A DNA stretch of 64,000 nt. It comes from Corynebacterium lactis RW2-5 (lineage in GTDB: Bacteria; Actinomycetota; Actinomycetes; Mycobacteriales; Mycobacteriaceae). Below, in pieces: positions 1 through 7,322 of the stretch. The first letter of the stretch is position 1. Each line of letters begins with the position of its first letter. Where the stretch lies: NCBI RefSeq assembly GCF_001274895.1, contig NZ_CP006841.1, positions 2,480,001 through 2,544,000 of the forward strand, in the 5' to 3' direction. Both the position numbers and the translations under genes were made by a program. The notes beneath the pieces were generated by a model. That model was given only the letters and a program-made list of their open reading frames with translations. It was not told the DNA's origin and did no database searches.

Positions 1-371
1 TGCGCCGCATCCGACTGCCCCGTCGCGACACCAATCAGCAAAATCTCGGTCGAAACAAACTCGTCTCCGAGCTCGCCCGCCAGCTCTTCCGCTGCATTCA
101 GCGCGTTAATAGCGTCCCTATTAAACTGCGGGTTCGCCATATTAGCCCCGCTTGCCGACGGATACCCAGCCACGAGCTCCTTGGCACGGGTAGCGACTCC
201 GGAGGGATTAACGCCTGCCGCCTCCAGCAGCGGCGCGGCAATCCCCTCCTCCTGCTCCAGCAGCGCCACGAGAATGTGCGCCGGGCGAATATCGGGATTG
301 CCCGCGCCGGTGGCGGACTTTAATGCGTCCTGGAGGACTTCTCCAGTCTTAGTGGTTGGAGTGAAACTCAT
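1..371 (-). CDS. clpB: ATP-dependent chaperone ClpB, N-terminal part (cut by window edge)
   Basis: Reading the reverse strand from an ATG at 371 gives the Clp N-domain of ClpB: it opens MSFTPTTKTGEVLQDALKSA, followed by NPDIRPAHILVALLEQ, GANMANPQFNRDAINAL and STEILLIGVATG, all characteristic of actinobacterial ClpB. Only about 123 residues are inside the window; both AAA+ modules lie beyond position 1. ClpB is the cytosolic disaggregase that works with DnaK/DnaJ/GrpE on heat-aggregated proteins. A HspR-type HAIR operator lies about 56 bp upstream of the start (427-447), which ties the gene to the HspR regulon encoded at 16.9 kb. One copy of the dispersed 11-mer lies in the coding region at 150-160. 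The start is well supported by family alignment; the truncation is only the window boundary. Confidence 0.95.
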   Translation of the reverse strand, partial: MSFTPTTKTGEVLQDALKSATGAGNPDIRPAHILVALLEQEEGIAAPLLEAAGVNPSGVATRAKELVAGYPSASGANMANPQFNRDAINALNAAEELAGELGDEFVSTEILLIGVATGQSDAA

Positions 372-426
372 GACTTGCGCCCCTTCGACTCAACTTTTTT
401 CGTTCACTGACCATAACGCACCAACC

Positions 427-447
427 CTTGAGTCTGTTCCACTCAAC
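427..447. promoter_or_regulatory. HAIR operator (HspR binding site) of clpB
   Basis: CTTGAGT-N7-ACTCAAC matches the HspR-associated inverted repeat consensus CTTGAGT-N7-ACTCAAG with one mismatch. It lies upstream of clpB on the reverse strand. It also lies in the 285-bp intergenic region shared with the aldolase gene at 657, so it could in principle affect both. The HspR repressor is encoded at 16870-17271. Confidence 0.85.
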
Positions 448-469
448 TTAAGAAATTCGCCTATATTTT

Positions 470-485
470 AGTGATACGCATCACA
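470..485. promoter_or_regulatory. GlxR (CRP-type) operator candidate upstream of the aldolase gene
   Basis: AGTGATACGCATCACA fits TGTGA-N6-TCACA with one mismatch in the outermost base and perfect GTGA/TCAC half sites. GlxR is the cAMP-dependent global regulator of corynebacteria and commonly binds upstream of central carbon genes. The site is about 170 bp upstream of the aldolase start at 657; the rest of 486-656 shows only the ribosome-binding site near 644-650. Confidence 0.65.
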
Positions 486-656
486 ATAAATATATGTCCG
501 ATTATGACCGAATACAGGTCATGCCAACCGTTAACGGACACTCTCCCATCTCTAATTTGGCCAAAAGGTGTGAGTTACCCCATGCCAGCGGCACGATAGC
601 TAGTTTTTGGTTACCCTTGATGACAGACATTCCTTCACTTTCACGAAAGGACTCGA

Positions 657-1544
657 ATGAACATCGAGCAGGCACGACAGATGACCGAGGGCAAGGGCTT
701 CATCGCAGCTCTCGACCAGTCCGGCGGATCCACCCCGAAGGCTCTGCGCCTGTACGGCGTGAACGAGGACCAGTACTCGAACGAAGATGAAATGTTCGAC
801 ATGGTCCACCAGATGCGTACTCGCATCATCACCTCTCCGTCCTTCAACTCGGACCAGATCATCGGCGCGATTCTCTTCGAGCAGACCATGGATCGTGAGA
901 TTGAGGGCATCCCGACCGCCCAGTACCTCTGGGAGAAGAAGGGCATCGTCCCCTTCCTGAAGACCGACAAGGGTCTGGCCGACGAGGAAAACGGTGTCCA
1001 GCTGATGAAGCCTTGCCCGGGCCTCGACGAGCTGCTGGAGCGCGGTGTCGCCAAGGGCATCTTCGGCACCAAGATGCGTTCGTTCATTGCTGAGGCCAAC
1101 GAGGAGGGCATCAAGGCCGTCATCGCTCAGCAGTACGAGTTCGGCAAGCAGGTTCTGTCCCACGGCCTGGTCCCGATTCTGGAGCCGGAGGTTGACATCA
1201 ACGCTGCCGACAAGGCTGCGGCTGAGGAGATTGTCCTGCGCGAGCTGCTCGCAGGCCTGGACACCCTCGCTGACGACCAGAAGGTCATGATCAAGGTCTC
1301 CATCCCGACCAAGGACGACCTGTACAAGCCGCTGATTGAGCACCCGAAGGTCATGCGTGTTGTCGCACTGTCCGGTGGCTACGAGCGCGATGACGCCAAC
1401 GAGCGCCTGTCCCGCAACCACGGCATGATTGCTTCCTTCTCCCGCGCACTGTCTGAGGGCCTGTCCGCTCAGCAGTCGGACGAGGACTTTGACGCAACCA
1501 TGGCTGCTTCGGTCAAGGGAATCTACGAGGCTTCGATTTCCTAG
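657..1544 (+). CDS. fda: Class I fructose-bisphosphate aldolase
   Basis: This 295-residue protein cleaves fructose-1,6-bisphosphate to glyceraldehyde-3-phosphate and dihydroxyacetone phosphate by Schiff-base chemistry. It matches the compact bacterial class I aldolase seen in Staphylococcus along its full length: [19 protein letters not shown] at 12-30, [12 protein letters not shown] at 70-81, [16 protein letters not shown] and EPEV are all present. The Schiff-base lysine is K213 in VMIKVSIPT, and the C-terminal ASFSRAL segment is intact. The ATG follows GAAAGGACTCGA, a good ribosome-binding site. A GlxR-like site lies upstream and a strong hairpin terminator follows at 1573-1620, so it is probably monocistronic. 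C. glutamicum relies on a class II, metal-dependent aldolase, so a class I enzyme here is either an addition to it or a replacement. Confidence 0.95.
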   Translation: MNIEQARQMTEGKGFIAALDQSGGSTPKALRLYGVNEDQYSNEDEMFDMVHQMRTRIITSPSFNSDQIIGAILFEQTMDREIEGIPTAQYLWEKKGIVPFLKTDKGLADEENGVQLMKPCPGLDELLERGVAKGIFGTKMRSFIAEANEEGIKAVIAQQYEFGKQVLSHGLVPILEPEVDINAADKAAAEEIVLRELLAGLDTLADDQKVMIKVSIPTKDDLYKPLIEHPKVMRVVALSGGYERDDANERLSRNHGMIASFSRALSEGLSAQQSDEDFDATMAASVKGIYEASIS

Positions 1545-1572
1545 TAACCCGCTTCTCGTCTTTTCATAAGAC

Positions 1573-1620
1573 ACCGAGACTCCCCTCCAGTTTTCTGGAT
1601 TGGGGAGTCTCGGTTTATTT
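1573..1620 (+). terminator. Intrinsic terminator after the aldolase gene
   Basis: A perfect 13-bp stem, ACCGAGACTCCCC (1573-1585) pairing with GGGGAGTCTCGGT (1602-1614), is followed by a T-rich run (TTTATTT). It lies 29 bp after the aldolase stop. The glycosyltransferase gene on the opposite strand ends at 1639, so the hairpin may serve both convergent genes. Confidence 0.9.
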
Positions 1621-1638
1621 GTGGCCTATACCGCCTTC

Positions 1639-3108
1639 TTATGCGCGATGCCGCCCACCGGGACTTTTGACGAACATATCGAATAGCAACATAGGCTCTC
1701 CATGCTCGCCCTGTATTCGTTCTACGATTCCATCCTTGCCGGAAACCAACAGCCTCCAGGGCACGTAGGAACCCACCAAAAGTGCCGCGAACGCAATAAG
1801 CATCGCCAGCAGCGCGAAGTAGTGATGCCCGGAAAGATCAGGGCCGATAACAAGTGGCGTTTGACCAGGAAATATGACCATAAATAGCACTGCGGCGATT
1901 GTGAACTGCATCCAGACCCTGAGCTTTTTCTCCTCTGCTAGCAGCCAGAGCCCCATCACTGGGAAGATCAGCGAAAGAGAGTAGTGCGACCACACAATCA
2001 CCGAGAAACAGGTCGCCACGAGCCACGCCGACACCACCAGAATCTCGAAGCTGCGCGTCCTATGCAGCCACGCCACAGCCAGCGCCGCGACGACAAAAAC
2101 AAACGCAACAAGTACCGGAACAACTCGCACCCACAGCGGATAGTCCTCAACGCTGATGATCGGGATGGGAACGTCCTCACCACGGGCCAGCAGCAACCCC
2201 GACAACGACTGGTTCGCCATTCCAATCAGCACTGAGTCCGAGACATCCCCCATTCGCTCCAACCAGGCCGCGGTAATTGACCGGTCGACCACGAGGAAAA
2301 GCACGATGGCCATCACGATGTTTCCGGATAGCGCAATCAGGGCAGCCTTCCGTCGGTAAGCGAAAAAACACATGACGACGACAATGGCGATGGGCGAGAG
2401 CTTCACAATGGAGACGAAGGCCAGCAGCACTCCCGAGATGATAGGCCTGCGGCGAGAAACTGCCAGAGCAAAGGACAGGCAGCCGAGAATAAGAGGAGTC
2501 GTCTGGCCGAGCCAAAAGGAGTCGGTAACAGCGGGAAATCCCAGTGTCGCGACCGTCACCAAAGCGGCTATTCCGATGGGAATCGTGCGCCTACGCCGTA
2601 GGTGATAGGTACTCGCCACCAGGACCGTAATGCTGATTCCGGACAAGAAGGCCAGCACTAAGGTGGAGGTTTCGAAGCTCATCACTCGAACCACGAACGA
2701 CATCGCGTAGGCAACCAAGGGGTTCTGCACAAACGGATGCACCCAGAGCTCTGGTAATTCCCCGGCAACTCCATACCAGACGTCTCCCGAGATTGTGGAG
2801 AATTCCTCGGGGTCATGGTCGTAGATATGCGCCGCCTGGTTTCGACTCACGAGAAGACCTGCGATCCAGTGCGGAGCCCAGTCGTCAGAGCGGTTGCGGC
2901 CTTTCCACAGAAGCGCCGAGCAGATTCCCACCACGATTGCCAGCAGCGCGAGCCGAGCAGTAATAACCGGCGGAGGTCCTACCAGGTCAGCGTTGTTCGG
3001 CTTCTTCGCATGCGCAGCCCTGCGCCTAGTATCGGGGAAGCGGTTGGGGCTGCGCTTCGAGGGCATTTCTTTAATGAAAGACACGAATAAACCTTCAATA
3101 TCGGCCAT
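1639..3108 (-). CDS. Polytopic GT87-type (DUF2029) glycosyltransferase
   Basis: An integral membrane protein of about 489 residues with roughly ten hydrophobic segments after a basic N-terminus. The order is that of DUF2029/GT87 polyprenyl-phosphate-sugar-dependent transferases (PimE/AftC type): an early loop with DDWAPHW, then SFWLGQTTPLILG, then SGVLLAFVSIVKLSPIAIV, where the GQ and K-x-SP motifs typify the family. Such enzymes add mannose or arabinofuranose to envelope glycolipids on the outer face of the membrane. The start is uncertain: ATG at 3108 has a GAGGA 11 nt upstream, ATG at 3066 (MPSKRSPNRF) has only a weak site, and an upstream start at 3165 is possible. The acceptor cannot be told from sequence. 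The gene is followed by the terminator shared with the aldolase gene and preceded by DedA and PAP2 genes, which suggests an envelope-lipid neighbourhood. Confidence 0.75.
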   Translation of the reverse strand: MADIEGLFVSFIKEMPSKRSPNRFPDTRRRAAHAKKPNNADLVGPPPVITARLALLAIVVGICSALLWKGRNRSDDWAPHWIAGLLVSRNQAAHIYDHDPEEFSTISGDVWYGVAGELPELWVHPFVQNPLVAYAMSFVVRVMSFETSTLVLAFLSGISITVLVASTYHLRRRRTIPIGIAALVTVATLGFPAVTDSFWLGQTTPLILGCLSFALAVSRRRPIISGVLLAFVSIVKLSPIAIVVVMCFFAYRRKAALIALSGNIVMAIVLFLVVDRSITAAWLERMGDVSDSVLIGMANQSLSGLLLARGEDVPIPIISVEDYPLWVRVVPVLVAFVFVVAALAVAWLHRTRSFEILVVSAWLVATCFSVIVWSHYSLSLIFPVMGLWLLAEEKKLRVWMQFTIAAVLFMVIFPGQTPLVIGPDLSGHHYFALLAMLIAFAALLVGSYVPWRLLVSGKDGIVERIQGEHGEPMLLFDMFVKSPGGRHRA

Positions 3109-3283
3109 CTCGCGGGGAGTCCTCAGCGGGCTTTTCCCCTGCGAGAGACGCAACGGGACCACCAAAATACCCGGAAGCGAGCGGTTATATCGTTTACCCG
3201 AGAAAGTTTATTCAGTTTACGCACGTGAGCAAGTTATGGGGCCGCTCTTGGCCGAACAAGCGACCTATAGCCCTTAAGCTCCC

Positions 3284-3946
3284 CTACTTCCCCTCCGCCG
3301 GCGGCAGCTTCTCCAGCCGTTGCGCGCGCTTTGCCTTACGACGCGCATTGACTCCGCTGATCACGATTGGCAGCACGGAGATAAAGATGATCAGCAGCAT
3401 AATCTTGTCGATCGAGCTGGTTATCCCCGGGATGTTGCCCAGCAGCACGCCGACGGCAACCATGCTCAACACCCAGGCGACCGCGCCGGTGACGTTCCAG
3501 CCGATGAACTTCCTGTAGGGCATGTTCGCCGTGCCCGCCGCCAGCGGGATGTAAGTTCGCACGATTGGAACGAAGCGCCCGAGCACTAGCGACAGCGGCC
3601 CGTACTTGGCGAAGAACGCCTCTGCAGCTTCGAGCCTGTCCGTCCTCAGCACCTTCGCGTCGTCCTTGAATAGCCGTCGCCCGAAGGTGTGGCCGAGGTA
3701 GTAACCCACCTGATCCCCCAGAAAGGCCGCAACGATGCTGACCACTAGAATCTGCCAAACCTGAATATCGAGTTCGCTTCGCAACACTGCGGCCGTGACC
3801 AGCAGTGAGTCTCCGGGCAGGAAGGGGAACAAAACACCCGATTCAATGAAAATGATGATGCCCAAACCTGCGAGTACCCACGGGCCAAACCCCTGCAACA
3901 GCGCCTCAGGGTTGCTGAGGCTGGAGAGAATGTCCGAGAAATTCAT
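3284..3946 (-). CDS. DedA/VTT-family membrane protein
   Basis: A 220-residue membrane protein with the DedA signature: ESGVLFPFLPGDSLL near residues 35-49, GDQVGYYLGHTFGRRLF, and GRFVPIVRTYIPLAAGTANM with its conserved basic residues. Five or six membrane segments are visible, followed by a short basic tail (RRKAKRAQRLEK). DedA proteins are membrane transporters or scramblases of lipid carriers; some members recycle undecaprenyl phosphate. The ATG is preceded by AGGTG 8 nt away. The gene starts 9 bp after the stop of the PAP2 phosphatase at 3956 on the same strand, so the two are probably co-transcribed. This supports a shared role in polyprenyl-phosphate recycling, which is an inference from position and family. 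Confidence 0.9.
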   Translation of the reverse strand: MNFSDILSSLSNPEALLQGFGPWVLAGLGIIIFIESGVLFPFLPGDSLLVTAAVLRSELDIQVWQILVVSIVAAFLGDQVGYYLGHTFGRRLFKDDAKVLRTDRLEAAEAFFAKYGPLSLVLGRFVPIVRTYIPLAAGTANMPYRKFIGWNVTGAVAWVLSMVAVGVLLGNIPGITSSIDKIMLLIIFISVLPIVISGVNARRKAKRAQRLEKLPPAEGK

Positions 3947-3955
3947 CGGCTACAC

Positions 3956-4684
3956 CTACTTTTCCTGCCCGTCAGAGTGCTGGGCACTGCCTAACAATAC
4001 TGCGTTTTTCCTCATCAGCAGCGCATTGAGTGCAAGCCACACCGCTGGCGTCACCGTCACTGACCACACCATCGAAGCGAGCGCATCGCTCGGGTAGTGC
4101 ACGCCCTCGACTAAAACGCACATGGCAATCAGCACAATTGCCACCGCTGCCAGCACCTTCGCTAACATCAACTTTTTTACTTCTTTTGCAGTTCTACTTA
4201 CCGACGATGACGACGCGACCACGAGAACTAACGCAACTGCAACAGCGGTGACAAATGCGGTGTGTCCGCTGGGAAATCCCCAATCCGCAGGCACCGTCTC
4301 GACCGGATACTCGAGCAACGCTCGATCTGGCCGTGGCCGCTGAAAAAACTCCTTGAATCCCACGATGGGAAGCCAGGTCAGCGCAATCGTCAGGCCAAAG
4401 GTAAGGCTGAGCGCGACCGAGGAACGCAGCACATAGAGAACAACCATAAGTGTCGCTACAAACGCGACCGCGCGCGGTGGCTGAAAGGCCCAGTAGACAG
4501 CGTCGACAAGTGTGCCTAACGGGCTACCCCGAAGTGAGTTAAAGAACTGGGTGACGGGAAGATCGTTGGTGGAGTGAGCGATTGTCCAGCCCGTGGTGCA
4601 CATGATGAACACGCCGATTACCGCACCCATAACTGTGATGACGGGACTGTCGCTAGGAGGAGAGGCGCTACGGGATAAAGACAT
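3956..4684 (-). CDS. PAP2-family membrane phosphatase
   Basis: A 242-residue polytopic protein with the three acid-phosphatase motifs of the PAP2 superfamily: KEFFQRPRPD (K-x6-RP), FPSGHTAF (PSGH) and GVHYPSDAL (the SR-x5-H-x3-D region, here with EGVHYPSD). Members dephosphorylate phosphatidic acid, phosphatidylglycerophosphate or undecaprenyl pyrophosphate at the membrane. The ATG at 4684 has GGAG about 12 nt upstream. The gene is the promoter-proximal member of a pair with dedA (9-bp gap). The substrate is unresolved; with DedA next to it, undecaprenyl pyrophosphate is a reasonable guess, phosphatidic acid an alternative. Sequence 4685-4829 upstream holds no other gene. Confidence 0.88.
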   Translation of the reverse strand: MSLSRSASPPSDSPVITVMGAVIGVFIMCTTGWTIAHSTNDLPVTQFFNSLRGSPLGTLVDAVYWAFQPPRAVAFVATLMVVLYVLRSSVALSLTFGLTIALTWLPIVGFKEFFQRPRPDRALLEYPVETVPADWGFPSGHTAFVTAVAVALVLVVASSSSVSRTAKEVKKLMLAKVLAAVAIVLIAMCVLVEGVHYPSDALASMVWSVTVTPAVWLALNALLMRKNAVLLGSAQHSDGQEK

Positions 4685-4829
4685 GCGAGATATGTTTCTC
4701 CTACATTCGCCGATTTCGATGATTTCTCCCCATGAATCGGCTGAGAATTTCTCCTGCGGATATTTTAAAGGCTAGCTTCGCCACCTGCTTTTGCCGAGCC
4801 AATCTGAATTCTTTTAGCGGTCAGTCCCC

Positions 4830-5447
4830 TTAGTCACGCCCCTGATAGTCAAATACTGGCAGAGACCACCCACGCCAAATGGCGGCTAGCCGGATAACCA
4901 AAGCCGAGAGTACTGCGCAAATGATGTTGATGTTCTCGTGTAGGCCGGCGACATCGAGGGCGTAGTACAGCACAGCGGCAACCACCGCAATGGAAGCGTA
5001 GAGCTCCTTTTGGAACACCAGTGGAATCCGGTCACACATCAGGTCTCGAAGAACGCCGCCGAATGCGCCAGTCAGTACTGCCCCGACTATGGCGATGATG
5101 ACTCCGTGGCCCATTTCCATAGCGACTCGGGCGCCGATAATGGAAAACGCCGATAGGCCGATGGCGTCGGCGACCAGGAAGACAGTGCGAAAGTGTTTCA
5201 TTAAGAAATCTGCGAGCAGTACAGTTACCAGCGCTGCGCCTACGATTACTAACAGATATTGAGGACTCTTTACCCATACGAGCGGATAATGCCCGAGGAT
5301 TACGTCGCGAAGTGTGCCTCCGCCGATCGCGGTCATGCAGGCGATGGTGGACACACCAAAAAGGTCCATTCGGAGCCTTCCCGCAGCGAGCGCACCTGTC
5401 ACGCCTTCGGCCGTGATTCCGATGACCCAAAGAATGTGCAGCAGCAT
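4830..5447 (-). CDS. TRIC/UPF0126-family cation channel protein
   Basis: A 205-residue membrane protein with two internally related UPF0126 halves: AIGGGTLRDVILG in the first (about 41-53) and GAFGGVLRDLMCDRIPLVF in the second (about 128-146). The GGG-x-x-RD signature in each half and about seven hydrophobic segments are typical. Bacterial members are homotrimeric cation (K+) channels. No Shine-Dalgarno sequence is visible before the ATG at 5447; a TATATT hexamer about 9 nt upstream could be a -10 element, so the transcript may be leaderless, which is common in actinobacteria. The next gene upstream is the APC permease, 39 bp away on the same strand, so readthrough is also possible. Confidence 0.88.
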   Translation of the reverse strand: MLLHILWVIGITAEGVTGALAAGRLRMDLFGVSTIACMTAIGGGTLRDVILGHYPLVWVKSPQYLLVIVGAALVTVLLADFLMKHFRTVFLVADAIGLSAFSIIGARVAMEMGHGVIIAIVGAVLTGAFGGVLRDLMCDRIPLVFQKELYASIAVVAAVLYYALDVAGLHENINIICAVLSALVIRLAAIWRGWSLPVFDYQGRD

Positions 5448-5486
5448 GCTTAAGAATATAAAGCACAGGCGCGGGGCGTAGGTTCG

Positions 5487-7031
5487 CTAGTCCAGATTCT
5501 CGTAGACGCGGCCCGGGGAGTAGTCGTCCTCGTCGACGCCCTTCGGCAGCGTCGCCGGCAGGCCCTCGTAGCGGCCCTTGATGCCGGTCTTCTGCAGGAA
5601 GAGCCCGATTCCGACGACAACCGCGAGGCTGACCAGGGACTGGAAGAACTCAGCGCGGGTCTCGGTGCGGATTCCCATCGCCAGCAGGATGACTACGATG
5701 AGTGCGGTCACCAGAGACGGGATGATTGGCCAGCCGAACATCTTGAAGGTCAGGCCACCTCGAGCCGCTGCCTCACGCTCTAGCTGCGGACGCAGCTTCA
5801 CCTGGGAGATTCCGATGAGAACGTAGACGAAGAGGACCACCGCGCCGGAGGAGTTCACCAGGTAGAGGAAGATAGTGTCCGGCCAGAGGTATCCCGCGCC
5901 GATGCACAGGAAGCCGACAATCGCGGAGAAGAGAATGCCGCCCGTGGGCACACCGCGGCTGTTGACGCGGGTCATCCAAGCCGGCGCATCGCCATTGCGT
6001 CCCTGCGTGAAAATCATGCGCGACGCCGTGTAGAGGCCGGAGTTCAGGCAGGACAGCACCGCGACCAGCACGATGAAGTTCAGAATATCGGCAGTGTAGG
6101 GCACGCCCATCGCATCCAGCGCGGTAATGAAGGGCGACACACCCGCCTTGTAGTCATCCCAGGGCAGGATGGTGACCAGCAGCGCGGTCGAGATGACGAA
6201 AAACGCCAGAATACGGACGACGACGGTCTGAGTCGTGCGACGGATTGCGTCGGCCGGGTGCGCGGACTCGGCCGCCGCGATGGTGACCAGCTCTGCGCCC
6301 GTCATGGAGAAGATGACCGTAACCACGCCGACGAAAATGGCGCTGACACCGTTGGGCGTGAATCCGTCGTGAATCCAGAGGTTGGAGACCTGCGCCGCGT
6401 GGTCGGTCGTGCCGGTCCACAGGCCCGCAACGAACGCCGCTCCAGCGATGATGAATGCGATGATGACGGCGACCTTAATGCCTGCGAACCAGTACTCGGC
6501 CTCGCCGAAGCTCTTCACCGAGAGCATGTTCACCGCGATCATCGCCACCAGGATGACCACTGAGGTCACCCATTCCGGAATCGACGGCATCCATCGGGCA
6601 ATCAGTTCTCCGCCGACGACCGCCTCGATTCCTGCGACGATCACCCAGAAGTACCAGTAGAGCCAGCCGGAGGCGAAGCCTCCCCATCGACCGAGCGCCA
6701 TGCGCGCGTAGTCGACGAAAGAACCCGTGGAGGGCCTGGCGACCGCCATCTCTCCGAGCATGCGCATCACCAGGTAGACGATGATGCCGGCAATCGCGGT
6801 TGTCAGAATCGCAGAGGGGCCCGCCACCACGATCAGGCCGGACAGGCCGACGAAGAAGCCCGCGCCGATCGTGCCGCCCATGGAAATCATGGTCAGGTGC
6901 CTCTTGGACAGGTCTGCGCGCAGCTCCTTGCCCTGGCAGCCCTCAATGCTTGCCGACGGTCCTTGCTCCCCCGACCCCACTGCGGGCCCGGTAGCGCTGC
7001 CCGTTTCTGTTCCCTGTCTCATCGTTGTCAT
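5487..7031 (-). CDS. APC-family amino acid permease (GabP-like)
   Basis: A 514-residue permease with about twelve membrane segments after a 40-residue hydrophilic N-terminus. Family markers are HLTMISMGGTIGAGFFVG in the first segment, RMLGEMAVARPSTGSFVDYA, FSMTGAELVTIAAAES and RMIFTQGRNGDAP, the pattern of the amino acid transporter subfamily of APC that includes GabP, CycA and AnsP. The gene is divergent from the aminotransferase gene at 7323 across a 291-bp region with two candidate operators, so it most likely imports that enzyme's substrate: GABA, 5-aminovalerate or lysine. The ATG at 7031 is preceded by GAGGAGAGG at a long spacing; a second in-frame ATG lies at 7022. One copy of the dispersed 11-mer is at 6948-6958. 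Confidence 0.88.
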   Translation of the reverse strand: MTTMRQGTETGSATGPAVGSGEQGPSASIEGCQGKELRADLSKRHLTMISMGGTIGAGFFVGLSGLIVVAGPSAILTTAIAGIIVYLVMRMLGEMAVARPSTGSFVDYARMALGRWGGFASGWLYWYFWVIVAGIEAVVGGELIARWMPSIPEWVTSVVILVAMIAVNMLSVKSFGEAEYWFAGIKVAVIIAFIIAGAAFVAGLWTGTTDHAAQVSNLWIHDGFTPNGVSAIFVGVVTVIFSMTGAELVTIAAAESAHPADAIRRTTQTVVVRILAFFVISTALLVTILPWDDYKAGVSPFITALDAMGVPYTADILNFIVLVAVLSCLNSGLYTASRMIFTQGRNGDAPAWMTRVNSRGVPTGGILFSAIVGFLCIGAGYLWPDTIFLYLVNSSGAVVLFVYVLIGISQVKLRPQLEREAAARGGLTFKMFGWPIIPSLVTALIVVILLAMGIRTETRAEFFQSLVSLAVVVGIGLFLQKTGIKGRYEGLPATLPKGVDEDDYSPGRVYENLD

Positions 7032-7108
7032 TAGTTCCCGCCTCTCCTCGGTATTGCCGGTGACCGGTGTTGGGACTGACTTAAGTAAGTTGCTTCACAT
7101 AAGTTAGT

Positions 7109-7124
7109 TCACTTGACGAAGTGA
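7109..7124. promoter_or_regulatory. Inverted-repeat operator candidate between permease and aminotransferase genes
   Basis: TCACTT-GACG-AAGTGA is a perfect 6-bp inverted repeat in the divergent intergenic region 7032-7322. Just upstream, two imperfect direct repeats (AAGTAAGTTGCTTCAC, AAGTTAGTTCACTT) share the TTCAC core. This may be the binding site of the local PucR-family regulator (12593-14134). It overlaps the adjacent GlxR-like box by five bases. Confidence 0.45.
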
Positions 7125-7135
7125 TTGCGCTCACA
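7120..7135. promoter_or_regulatory. GlxR (CRP-type) operator candidate
   Basis: AGTGATTGCGCTCACA matches TGTGA-N6-TCACA except for the first base. It lies about 190 bp upstream of the aminotransferase start and 90 bp upstream of the permease start, suitable for carbon-source control of both divergent genes. Confidence 0.65.
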
Positions 7136-7322
7136 TTAATGCCGAGGAGCTCATCAAGAAAATCACCAAAACGGCGATTTTCAGTTTTTAATTTCCCGCT
7201 TTTGTCGATAGCGCGCCACATATTCATTGCCCCAAAGTGATGGGCAACACAATTTTTATTGTGGTAAGCAAAACCTTTTCGAGTCGCATCGCGCTCGTCG
7301 TATTTTGTGAAAGGAGCAGCTC

